Of a stretch of DNA of 8,331 nucleotides, positions 1 through 6,921 are shown one piece after another; positions within the stretch are counted from its first letter, which is position 1, and every line of letters starts with the position of its first letter. The stretch is from Alphaproteobacteria bacterium (lineage in GTDB: Bacteria > Pseudomonadota > Alphaproteobacteria > JAJFFI01). The notes beneath the pieces are model-generated. The model saw nothing but the letters and a program-made list of their open reading frames with translations. It made no database searches and was not told where the DNA came from. The DNA is taken from the NCBI GenBank assembly GCA_021776755.1, contig JAJFFI010000044.1:1-8331 (forward strand), written 5' to 3'. A program made the position numbers and the translations under genes.

Positions 1-1
1 G

Positions 2-364
2 GTCCGCCGGATTTCGGCGTTGCATTCCGATGACGTGATCGGCGTCGCAGTGCTGGAAGCTGAACTTTCCGACATACCCGACGCGGCCAACGGCGAATAT
101 GCCGCCGGCGGCCGTGACGAAACCCTTGGCGATGCGGTTGATCGTCATATCGACACCTACTTCAATGCCCACGGCGAAGACCTGCCGCCGGCCGGACTGT
201 ATGAACGGGTGCTGCACGAAATCGAGCGCCCGCTGATCGCCCGGACGCTGGCCGCGACCCGGGGAAACCAGTTGAAGGCGGCGGGGCTTCTCGGTCTCAA
301 TCGGAACACGCTGCGCAAGAAAATCCGCGAACTCGATATCGACGTCGTGCGGGGCGGACAATGA
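2..364 (+). CDS. ntrC: Nitrogen regulation response regulator NtrC, C-terminal part (5' end outside window)
   Basis: The frame is open from base 2 and runs to TGA at 362-364, giving the last 120 residues of a longer protein. The first residues (VRRISALHSDDVI) match the end of the sigma-54 AAA+ domain, where NtrC proteins read 'ENLVRRL-A-L'. A linker of about 60 residues follows, then a Fis-type helix-turn-helix at about fragment residues 77-115 (RTLAATRGNQLKAAGLLGLN, then RNTLRKKIREL), which binds DNA. NtrC is the phosphorylated activator of nitrogen-assimilation promoters, paired with the kinase NtrB, which would be expected upstream. An internal TTG at 20 is not the true start, because the homology continues upstream of it. 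The stop overlaps the ntrY ATG (ATGA), so the two are probably translationally coupled. The receiver and ATPase core are not visible here. The identity could be another NtrC-family regulator, but the ntrYX context makes NtrC very likely. Confidence 0.93.
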   Translation, partial: VRRISALHSDDVIGVAVLEAELSDIPDAANGEYAAGGRDETLGDAVDRHIDTYFNAHGEDLPPAGLYERVLHEIERPLIARTLAATRGNQLKAAGLLGLNRNTLRKKIRELDIDVVRGGQ

Positions 365-2826
365 TCGACGGCGGCCCCACCACCAGCCGGCCTGACGATG
401 CTTCCCTCCCGAAAGACGGGCCGAAAGACGGGCCGAAAGACGGGCCAGTAGACCTGACCGATCAGGCGACCGCCGAGCCCCAGCCCGTCGCAGCGTCGCC
501 GGCCGCAACACCGACGCTGGGCCGCAAGCTCTATCGCTGGTCGCTGCGGGTGGGGCTCGCGAGGAAGGCGGCGGTTGCACTCGCGATCGCGGCGGCGGCC
601 AGCGCGGTCTACACCTACATCACGATGACAGGGTCAGGGCCGGGCGGGCCCGACCCGGATCTGGTCATCATCCTGCTTAATGTCGATCTTGCGCTGATCC
701 TGCTGCTCGGCGCGCTGGTGGCAAGCCGCATCGTCAAGGCCTGGGCCGACCGCAAACGCGGTTCGGCAGGCTCGCGGTTGCTGACCCGGCTCGTCGTGCT
801 GTTCAGTCTCGTGGCGGCAACGCCCGCGATCGTGGTCGCCGTGTTTTCGGCGATCATGTTCGATCTCGGCATCCAGGCCTGGTTCAGCGAACGGGTACGG
901 ACCGCGCTCTACGATTCCCTGGCCGTCACCAGTGCCTATCTCCGCGAACACGAGCAGGTCATCCGGGCCGATACGCTGGCCATGGCAAAAGCGCTGAACA
1001 AGGAAGCAACGCTCATTAGTGATCCGTTTCTTTTGAATAATGTCCTGAGCGAACTTGCGACCAAACATTCACTGCCCGAGGCCGTGATCTTCGATGGCTG
1101 GAACCGGGTTCGCGCGTCGACCGCCCTGAACTTTTCGCTGCGGCCACGGCAAATTCCGGCGGCCAGCGTCGCAAAGGCAGCAGCCGGCGAGGTGGTGGTG
1201 CTGACCAGCGCCAGCGACGAGCGCGTGCGGGCGCTGGTCAAGCTCGACGGGTTTACCGACACCTATTTATATGTCGGGCGATTTGTCGAAGGCAGTGTGC
1301 TCGGCTACGTCAACCGGGCGACCGACGCGGTCGCGGCCTACGAGAAACTCGAAAAAAGCAGCCACGGCCTGCAGCTGAGCTTCTTCCTGCTGTTCGGTGT
1401 GGTCGCCCTCCTGTTGCTGCTGGCGGCCATCTGGATCGGGTTAATGTTCGCGACCCAATTGGCGCGCCCGATTTCGGCGCTGATCGCGGCGGCCGAACGG
1501 GTGCGCACTGGCGATCTTGGCGCGCGCGTCGCCGAGGGACCCGAGGGCGATGAGCTTGGCACGCTGTCCCGCGCCTTCAACCGCATGACCATGCAGCTGC
1601 AGGATCAGCGCCGCGAACTTGTGGAAGCGAACGCGCAGCTTGATACCCGGCGCCGGTTTACCGAAACGGTGCTCGCCGGTGTGTCGGCCGGCGTGATCGG
1701 TCTCGATGCGGATGGCCGGATCGACCTTCCCAACCGCTCTGCGTCCGAACTGCTCGCCACCGACGTCATGAAACTCCGCGGCCAGACGCTTGCCGAGGCG
1801 ATCCCCGAGATGGCGCTGCTGCTCGAAGAATCCCGGTCACAGCCCTACCGGCTGGTGCAGTCCGAGGTGCGCATTACCCGCAACGGCGAGACGCGGACCC
1901 TGCTGGTGCGAATCGCCGCCGAGCGGGCCGAACGGAAAACCATCGGATATGTCGTCACCTTCGACGACGTGACCGAGCTTGAGGCCGCCCAACGGAAGGC
2001 TGCCTGGTCGGATGTCGCGCGGCGCATCGCGCATGAGATCAAGAACCCGCTGACGCCGATCCAGCTGTCGGCCGAACGTCTCAAGCGGAAGTACATCGAC
2101 GAGATCGTCACGGACCCCGAGGTGTTCCGCACCTGCACGGACACCATCATCCGCCATGTCGACGACATCGGGCGCATGGTCAACGAATTCTCGAGCTTTG
2201 CGCGGATGCCCGCGCCGGTCATGGGCAGCGAAAATCTGTGCACGCTGTGCCGCGAAGCGGTGTTCCTGCAAAAGAACGCAAATCCCGAAATCGAATACGA
2301 AATGAACCTGCCTGAAGGGGCGGTCTGGCTCCACTGCGACGGACGCCAGGTAAACCAGGCGCTGACCAACCTCTTGAAAAACGCAGGACAATCCATCCTT
2401 GACCGCCTTGCAGCGTCTGCTAAGAACGCGGAAGGAAACACGGCGGACAAACCGCCGGAGTCGGGCGAGCAGGGCAGGATATCGCTGACCGTCATCCGGC
2501 AGGGCGATATCAAGGACGGTCGGGTGATTGTCGAAGTGACCGACAACGGCACCGGAATTCCGGTCGATCTGAAGGACCGGCTGACCGAGCCTTATGTGAC
2601 GACCCGCGCAAAGGGAACCGGACTTGGGCTCGCGATTGTCCTGAAGATCATGGAGGACCATGACGGCGAGCTTCGCCTCGACAACCGCGAGGGCGGCGGC
2701 GCATCGGTCCGGATGATTTTCAATGCCGGTGGTGGGGCCGCCGAAACCGAAGACGAGACTACCGGAGTTGCGCAGGACGCGGACTCCGGGACCCCGATAA
2801 AGGAGGCTCAGGGGCATGGCGCATGA
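361..2826 (+). CDS. ntrY: Nitrogen regulation sensor histidine kinase NtrY
   Basis: An 821-residue membrane histidine kinase that phosphorylates NtrX; the family is linked to nitrogen metabolism and, in some alphaproteobacteria, redox sensing. Visible order: a proline-rich cytoplasmic N-terminus with a PKDG triplication (17-28); three hydrophobic segments (about 69-88, 100-124, 143-168); a probable periplasmic sensor region (about 169-337); a fourth membrane helix (338-364); HAMP (about 361-415); PAS (about 430-540); HisKA with the HEIKNP box (His558 is the phospho-acceptor); and HATPase_c with N-box Asn670/Asn674, G1 DNGTG (728-732) and G2 KGTGLG (751-756). All catalytic motifs are intact. 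A Ser/Gly/Glu-rich stretch at 685-706 lies between N-box and G1, and the last 30 or so residues after the kinase core are acidic and low in complexity. The ATG overlaps the ntrC stop, with a G-rich SD-like stretch (351-357) just ahead. The 3' end overlaps ntrX by 11 bp. Confidence 0.96.
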   Translation: MIDGGPTTSRPDDASLPKDGPKDGPKDGPVDLTDQATAEPQPVAASPAATPTLGRKLYRWSLRVGLARKAAVALAIAAAASAVYTYITMTGSGPGGPDPDLVIILLNVDLALILLLGALVASRIVKAWADRKRGSAGSRLLTRLVVLFSLVAATPAIVVAVFSAIMFDLGIQAWFSERVRTALYDSLAVTSAYLREHEQVIRADTLAMAKALNKEATLISDPFLLNNVLSELATKHSLPEAVIFDGWNRVRASTALNFSLRPRQIPAASVAKAAAGEVVVLTSASDERVRALVKLDGFTDTYLYVGRFVEGSVLGYVNRATDAVAAYEKLEKSSHGLQLSFFLLFGVVALLLLLAAIWIGLMFATQLARPISALIAAAERVRTGDLGARVAEGPEGDELGTLSRAFNRMTMQLQDQRRELVEANAQLDTRRRFTETVLAGVSAGVIGLDADGRIDLPNRSASELLATDVMKLRGQTLAEAIPEMALLLEESRSQPYRLVQSEVRITRNGETRTLLVRIAAERAERKTIGYVVTFDDVTELEAAQRKAAWSDVARRIAHEIKNPLTPIQLSAERLKRKYIDEIVTDPEVFRTCTDTIIRHVDDIGRMVNEFSSFARMPAPVMGSENLCTLCREAVFLQKNANPEIEYEMNLPEGAVWLHCDGRQVNQALTNLLKNAGQSILDRLAASAKNAEGNTADKPPESGEQGRISLTVIRQGDIKDGRVIVEVTDNGTGIPVDLKDRLTEPYVTTRAKGTGLGLAIVLKIMEDHDGELRLDNREGGGASVRMIFNAGGGAAETEDETTGVAQDADSGTPIKEAQGHGA
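409..444 (+). repeat. Three perfect tandem copies of a 12 bp unit inside ntrY
   Basis: The unit CCGAAAGACGGG occurs at 409-420, 421-432 and 433-444 without a mismatch. Because the unit is a multiple of three it keeps frame and encodes PKDG three times (NtrY residues 17-28), in the disordered-looking segment before the first membrane helix. A partial fourth unit (CC) follows at 445. Perfect identity at the DNA level suggests recent slippage expansion rather than selection on the peptide. Confidence 0.9.
2799..2806 (+). promoter_or_regulatory. Strong ribosome binding site of ntrX, inside the end of ntrY
   Basis: AAAGGAGG lies 9 nt before the ATG at 2816, a near-perfect Shine-Dalgarno sequence and the best in this window. 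It lies within the ntrY coding region and fixes the ntrX start. It suggests that ntrX can be initiated efficiently on its own as well as by coupling to ntrY translation. Confidence 0.85.
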
Positions 2827-4222
2827 CATCCTGATAGTGGATGACGAAGACGACATCCGGATGCTGATTTCAGGCATCCTGGATGACGAGGGTTACAAAT
2901 CGCGGAGCGCCGGTACTTCCAGCCAGGCGCTCGCCGAGATTGCATCGCGCCGGCCGAGCCTGGTGGTCCTCGATATCTGGCTGCAGGGCAGTGAGCTCGA
3001 CGGGATGCAGCTGCTCGACATTATCCAGGAAGAGCACCCGGATTTGCCGGTCGTGATGATCAGCGGCCACGGCAATATCGAGACCGCGGTGTCCTCGATC
3101 AAGAAGGGCGCCTACGATTTCATTGAGAAGCCGTTCAAGTCGGGCCGCCTGCTGGTGGTCGTCGAACGCGCGATCGAGGCGGCGGGCCTGCGGCGCGAGA
3201 ACCGCGAACTTCGCGAACGCGCCGGAGGCGACACCGATCTTGTCGGCGAAAGTTCGATCATCAACCAGTTGCGCCAGAGCGTGAAGCGGGTGGCGCAGAC
3301 CAGCAGCCGCGTTCTGATTACCGGCCCTGCGGGGGTCGGCAAGGATGTCGCGGCGCGGTGCATTCACATGCAATCGCAACGCGAGAGCGGCCCATTCGTG
3401 GTGCTGAATTGTGCAACCATGCGCCCGGAGCGCCTTGAAATCGAGCTGTTCGGCGCCGAGGCTGGCGCGGACGGGCCGGGCAGCGCCGGAAAGACCGGCA
3501 CGCTGGAGCAGGCCCACAGCGGCACGCTGTTCCTCGACGAGGTGGCCGACATGCCCCTCGAGGTGCAAGGCAAGATCGTCCGGGTGCTGCAGGACCAGCA
3601 TTTCGAGCGCGTCGGCGGCGGCCCGAGCGTGAACGTCGATGTGCGGGTGATCGCCTCCACCAACCGCGATCTGCCGACCGAAATCGCCTGCAACCGCTTT
3701 CGCGAAGACCTTTATTATCGCCTCAACGTTGTGCCGCTGAAGGTCCCGGCGCTACGTGAGCGGCGCGAGGACATCCCCTTGCTGGCGCAGTTCTTCATGG
3801 AACGCTCGGCCTCGATCGCCGGCAAGCAGCCGCGCCCGCTGAGCGATGACGCGCTGGCGTCACTGCAGGCCTATGACTGGCCCGGCAATGTGCGCCAGCT
3901 GTCGAACACCGTCGACTGGCTGCTGATCATGGCCCCGGGCGAGGACGGGGAGTCGGTCCGGGCCGACATGCTGCCGCCTGAAATCAGTTCCTCCGCACCG
4001 GTCGTGCCGCAGTGGGAGCGGGGCACCGAGATCATGTCGCTGCCGCTGCGTGAGGCCCGCGAGATTTTCGAACGCGAATATCTGCGCTCCCAGGTGACCC
4101 GCTTTGGCGGCAATATCTCGCGGACGGCAGCCTTCGTCGGCATGGAACGTTCCGCGCTGCACCGTAAACTCAAATCGCTCGGCGTTCCCAACGGCGAGCG
4201 GGTCCAGAAATACGACGCCTGA
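2816..4222 (+). CDS. ntrX: Nitrogen assimilation response regulator NtrX
   Basis: A 468-residue NtrC-family response regulator, cognate to NtrY. The receiver domain (about 4-120) has the acidic pair Asp9/Asp10, phospho-acceptor Asp53 (VVLDIW), Ser83 and Lys105 (EKPF). The AAA+ domain (about 142-370) has Walker A GPAGVGKD (170-177), Walker B LFLDE (238-242), the arginine-rich RFREDLYYRLNV segment (294-305) and DWPGNVRQL (354-362). A Fis-type helix-turn-helix lies at about 429-457 (FGGNISRTAAFVGMERSALH). The loop that in sigma-54 activators reads GAFTGA is GADGPG here (217-222), so direct activation of sigma-54 polymerase is doubtful. As far as I recall, a degenerate motif is common in alphaproteobacterial NtrX, which may act as a DNA-binding regulator with another polymerase form. 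The ATG at 2816 is chosen for the perfect SD and the MAHDILIVDD opening. The gene overlaps ntrY by 11 bp. Confidence 0.96.
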   Translation: MAHDILIVDDEDDIRMLISGILDDEGYKSRSAGTSSQALAEIASRRPSLVVLDIWLQGSELDGMQLLDIIQEEHPDLPVVMISGHGNIETAVSSIKKGAYDFIEKPFKSGRLLVVVERAIEAAGLRRENRELRERAGGDTDLVGESSIINQLRQSVKRVAQTSSRVLITGPAGVGKDVAARCIHMQSQRESGPFVVLNCATMRPERLEIELFGAEAGADGPGSAGKTGTLEQAHSGTLFLDEVADMPLEVQGKIVRVLQDQHFERVGGGPSVNVDVRVIASTNRDLPTEIACNRFREDLYYRLNVVPLKVPALRERREDIPLLAQFFMERSASIAGKQPRPLSDDALASLQAYDWPGNVRQLSNTVDWLLIMAPGEDGESVRADMLPPEISSSAPVVPQWERGTEIMSLPLREAREIFEREYLRSQVTRFGGNISRTAAFVGMERSALHRKLKSLGVPNGERVQKYDA

Positions 4223-4284
4223 GCGCGGTCGAGTCCGCCTTCGCGCCGGTATTTTTCCGCCTTCCCTGCATTTTGAGGCTTTTC

Positions 4285-4298
4285 GGGGGCCAGCCCCC
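4285..4298 (+). other. Short GC hairpin between ntrX and trkA
   Basis: GGGGGCCAGCCCCC can fold as a 5 bp G:C stem with a CCAG loop. It lies in the 92 bp gap between the ntrX stop and the trkA ATG. Only two T residues follow, so it is a poor intrinsic terminator. It could weaken read-through or affect trkA translation, since it ends 16 nt before the start codon. No convincing -35/-10 promoter is visible in the gap, and trkA has no clear Shine-Dalgarno sequence, only GAG at 4301-4303. Confidence 0.3.
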
Positions 4299-4314
4299 TT
4301 GAGATGATCGCCCC

Positions 4315-5691
4315 ATGAAAGTCATCGTCTGCGGCGCCGGCATGGTGGGCTCCAATATCGCCCGGCATCTTGCCGCCGAAAGCAACAACGTCACAATCAT
4401 CGACCGGACGCCGGAACTGGTGCGGAAGCTCTCCGATACCTCCGACGTGCAGGGGGTTGTCGGCAATGCCGGGCATCCGGGTGTGCTCGAGCGAGCGGGC
4501 GCGGAAGACGCCGATCTCCTGATCGCGGTGACGTTCAGCGACGAAGTCAACATGGTCTCATGCCAGGTCGCGCACTCGCTGTTCAATGTGCCGACCAAGA
4601 TTGCGCGCGTCCGGGACCAGCACTACCTCGAACCGCTCTGGGCGGACCTGTTCTCGCGCGATCACATGCCGATCGATCACATCATCTCGCCCGAGATCGA
4701 GGTGGCGCACGCGATCACGCACCGGATGCAGACGCCGGGGGCGATCAACATGATTCCGCTCGCCGATGGCCGGGTGCGGGTGATCGGCGTGCGCGCGGAT
4801 ACCGACTGTCCGCTGCTCGACACACCGCTCCGCCAGCTCACGACGCTGTTTCCCGATCTTCACATCAACATTGTCGGCATCCTCCGCGAAGGCACCACGA
4901 TCGTGCCTTCGGGCGACGACCAGATTCTCGCCGGCGACGAAGTGTATTTCGTGGTCGAGAACAGCCACGTGGCCCGCGCCATGGCGTCGTTCGGGCACGA
5001 GGAGACGGCGGCCCGCCGGGTCGTCATCGTCGGCGGCGGCAATATCGGGCTGTTTTTCGCGCGCGAGATCGAGGCGCACCACCCGGGCGTCAGCGCGAAG
5101 ATCATCGAGGCGAACGACGAGCGCGCAAAGTACATCGCACCCTTGCTCGAGCGCACAACGGTGATCCGCGGCAGCGCGCTCGATCTTGAAATTCTGGAGG
5201 AAGCCAGCGTCGGCGGCACGGAAACCATCGTGACCGTCACCAACGACGACAAGGTCAACAGCATCGCGGCGCTGTTGGCCAAACGGGCCGGGACCCAGCG
5301 GGCGATTGCGCTGATCAACGACATGACGCTTGAGCCGCTGATCACGAACCTCGGCGTCGACGTGGTCGTCAGCCCGCGGGCAACGACGGTGTCGACGATC
5401 CTGCAATACGTGCGGCGCGGGCGCATCCGCTCGGTCCACGCACTCCGCGAAGGTGTCGGCGAGGTCGTCGAGGCGGAGGCAATGGAAACCAGTACGGTGG
5501 TCGGCAAGCCGGTGCGCGATATCGACCTCGACCGCGGCATCGTGCTGGGCGCAATCGTGCGCGGCGAGGAGGTCGTCATTCCGCGCGGCGACACGGTGAT
5601 CGAAACCGGCGATCTGGTGATTTTGTTCGCCGCCGCCAACGCGGTCAAGAAAGTCGAGAAGCTGTTCTCGGTGCGCCTCGAGTACTTCTAG
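4315..5691 (+). CDS. trkA: Trk system potassium uptake regulatory protein TrkA
   Basis: A 458-residue cytoplasmic NAD(H)-binding protein that gates the Trk K+ channel subunit (TrkH/TrkG) at the inner membrane. It is a clear two-fold repeat, the full-length TrkA form. RCK_N 1 starts at residue 1 with GAGMVG (7-12) and Asp30 at the end of beta-2. RCK_C 1 is at about 145-225. RCK_N 2 starts at 235 with GGGNIG (240-245) and Glu265 at the equivalent position. RCK_C 2 is at about 375-455. Both Rossmann loops are intact. The length matches the family. The ATG at 4315 gives the canonical MKVIVCGAGMVG opening. No trkH or trkG is in the window. The position directly after ntrX is conserved in many alphaproteobacteria. 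The 3' end faces the small gene on the opposite strand, 10 bp away, with no room for a dedicated terminator. Confidence 0.96.
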   Translation: MKVIVCGAGMVGSNIARHLAAESNNVTIIDRTPELVRKLSDTSDVQGVVGNAGHPGVLERAGAEDADLLIAVTFSDEVNMVSCQVAHSLFNVPTKIARVRDQHYLEPLWADLFSRDHMPIDHIISPEIEVAHAITHRMQTPGAINMIPLADGRVRVIGVRADTDCPLLDTPLRQLTTLFPDLHINIVGILREGTTIVPSGDDQILAGDEVYFVVENSHVARAMASFGHEETAARRVVIVGGGNIGLFFAREIEAHHPGVSAKIIEANDERAKYIAPLLERTTVIRGSALDLEILEEASVGGTETIVTVTNDDKVNSIAALLAKRAGTQRAIALINDMTLEPLITNLGVDVVVSPRATTVSTILQYVRRGRIRSVHALREGVGEVVEAEAMETSTVVGKPVRDIDLDRGIVLGAIVRGEEVVIPRGDTVIETGDLVILFAAANAVKKVEKLFSVRLEYF

Positions 5692-5701
5692 ACCGCAAAA
5701 C

Positions 5702-5902
5702 TCAGTCGCTGTCTTTCGCCGCCCATTCGCGCTTGCGCGCCTTCCGCCCGGCGATGATCAGCAGGCCGCCAAGCGCCGCAAACCCGAGCACGAAATAGAG
5801 CGCGTTACCGCCAACGCCGCCGTGTCCGGCAAAGGTGATAAAAGTGAAGACCGACAGCAGCAGGAAGAATCCGGCGAGGACATAGAGTGCAGTGGCGGTC
5901 AT
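5702..5902 (-). CDS. Small two-helix membrane protein, function unknown
   Basis: A 66-residue protein starting MTATALYVLAGFF. It has two hydrophobic segments (about residues 5-24 and 30-51) joined by a glycine-rich turn (AGHGGVGGN), then a basic stretch RKARKR and an acidic end (AAKDSD), which suggests a helical hairpin in the inner membrane with the charged tail in the cytoplasm. I do not recognise the family. An in-frame ATG farther upstream (6050-6052) would add 50 residues of low-quality, proline- and arginine-rich sequence and would overlap the dat start, so the ATG at 5900-5902 is preferred. The Shine-Dalgarno ahead of it is weak. The gene is convergent with trkA and divergent from dat, and is the only gene here on the minus strand. 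The amphipathic layout and sensible hydrophobicity argue for a real gene, but conservation has not been tested. Confidence 0.62.
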   Translation of the reverse strand: MTATALYVLAGFFLLLSVFTFITFAGHGGVGGNALYFVLGFAALGGLLIIAGRKARKREWAAKDSD

Positions 5903-5996
5903 CGTCGGGTGTCCCGGTGTCTCAATCGGATATGGTCGCGGCGGGAACGGGGTTTGCACTTTGCCGCCACGGAGCGCGATGATAAGCCTGAGGGGA

Positions 5997-6012
5997 CGGG
6001 TTGCCAAACCCG
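5997..6012. repeat. Inverted repeat between the divergent small gene and dat
   Basis: CGGGTT-GCCA-AACCCG forms a 6 bp perfect stem with a 4 nt loop, in the 148 bp space between the divergent start codons (5902 and 6051). Part of the right arm (6005-6011, CAAACCC) is also complementary to GGGTTTG at 5950-5956, so two alternative pairings exist if the region is transcribed. No T-run follows, so it does not look like a terminator. It could be an operator or a leader structure. A TTGCAC at 5954-5959 resembles a -35 box, but no well-spaced -10 follows, so I do not call a promoter. Confidence 0.4.
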
Positions 6013-6050
6013 CACTGTCAGACATCCATTTGAAACTGGCCGGACCTGCC

Positions 6051-6905
6051 ATGTCGCGAATTGCCTATGTCAATGGACGCTATGTGCCGCACCGCGGAGC
6101 CTCGGTCCATATCGAGGACCGGGGCTATCAGTTCGCTGATGGCGTCTATGAGGTTATCGCGGTGGTTGACGGCGCGCTGATCGATGAGCCGCGGCACCTG
6201 GAGCGGCTGGCCTATTCGCTCGGCGAACTGAAGATCAAACCGCCAATGGCCGATGGCCCGCTGCGCATCGTGATGCGCGAGGTCCTGCGCCGGAACCGGG
6301 TGCGGAACGGGATGATCTATCTGCAAGTGACCCGGGGCAGGGCGCCGCGAGATCACGGCTTCCCGAAATCGTCCGAGCCGGCCCTGGTGATGACGGCGCG
6401 CGGCGCCAAGCCGGGGCGGGCGAAATTGCTTGCCAACGGCGTGTCGGTGGTCAGCGCGCCGGATATCCGGTGGGAACGTTGCGACATCAAATCCATCTCG
6501 CTGCTGCCCAATGTGCTGGCAAAGCAGGCGGCGGCCGAGGCGGGGGCTTACGAGTGCTGGCAGATCGACGTGGATGGCTACGTCACCGAGGGCAGCGCGT
6601 CGAACGCCTGGATCATCACAGACAAGGACGAGATCGTCACCCGCGCGCCGACCCATGACATCCTGAACGGCATCACCCGCCGGGCGGTCATCGATCTCGC
6701 CGGGCAGGAAGGGCTCACTCATGTCGAGCGGCCCTTCACGCTCGAGGAAGCCCAGGGTGCCCGCGAAGCCTTTCTGACCAGCACGACCTCCCACGTGCTG
6801 CCGGTCGTCAAAATCGCCGGCAAGACGGTGGCGGACGGCAAGCCCGGCCCGCTGACCTTGCGGCTTGAGGGGAACTACGCGGACTTCATCAAGTCCGCCG
6901 CCTGA
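6051..6905 (+). CDS. dat: D-amino acid aminotransferase (fold-type IV PLP enzyme)
   Basis: A 284-residue protein of the branched-chain/D-amino acid aminotransferase class IV family. It would move an amino group between D-alanine or other D-amino acids and 2-oxo acids in the cytoplasm, supplying D-glutamate or recycling D-amino acids. Catalytic Lys147 lies in RCDIKSISLLPNVLAKQ. Glu180 in TEGSASN is the residue that contacts the PLP pyridine nitrogen. FADGVYEV (28-35) supplies the conserved Tyr33. QVTRGRAPRDHGFP carries Arg100 and His102, at the positions that bind the substrate carboxylate in Bacillus D-amino acid aminotransferase. The latter motif and the TSTTSHVLPV stretch favour Dat over IlvE or aminodeoxychorismate lyase (PabC). 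The ATG at 6051 starts MSRIAYVNGRYV, the normal N-terminus; an upstream ATG at 5892 would add 53 unrelated residues. The SD is weak. The HAD gene follows after 16 bp, so the two are probably co-transcribed. Confidence 0.92.
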   Translation: MSRIAYVNGRYVPHRGASVHIEDRGYQFADGVYEVIAVVDGALIDEPRHLERLAYSLGELKIKPPMADGPLRIVMREVLRRNRVRNGMIYLQVTRGRAPRDHGFPKSSEPALVMTARGAKPGRAKLLANGVSVVSAPDIRWERCDIKSISLLPNVLAKQAAAEAGAYECWQIDVDGYVTEGSASNAWIITDKDEIVTRAPTHDILNGITRRAVIDLAGQEGLTHVERPFTLEEAQGAREAFLTSTTSHVLPVVKIAGKTVADGKPGPLTLRLEGNYADFIKSAA

Positions 6906-6921
6906 ACCTCCATACCCGGCG

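Noticed and set aside
1837..2877. Long minus-strand open frame (346 codons) opposite ntrY
   Set aside because: It is antisense to intact HisKA and HATPase domains, lacks any recognisable domain, and is rich in Arg/Asp/His typical of the reverse complement of GC-rich genes.
4558..5439. Minus-strand open frame (293 codons) opposite trkA
   Set aside because: It lies entirely antisense to the conserved TrkA sequence, and its composition is skewed to Arg, Asp and Val without domain features.
5892..6050. N-terminal extension of Dat from an ATG at 5892
   Set aside because: The added 53 residues have no resemblance to class IV aminotransferases and overlap the start of the divergent small gene; MSRIAYVNGRYV at 6051 is the normal N-terminus.
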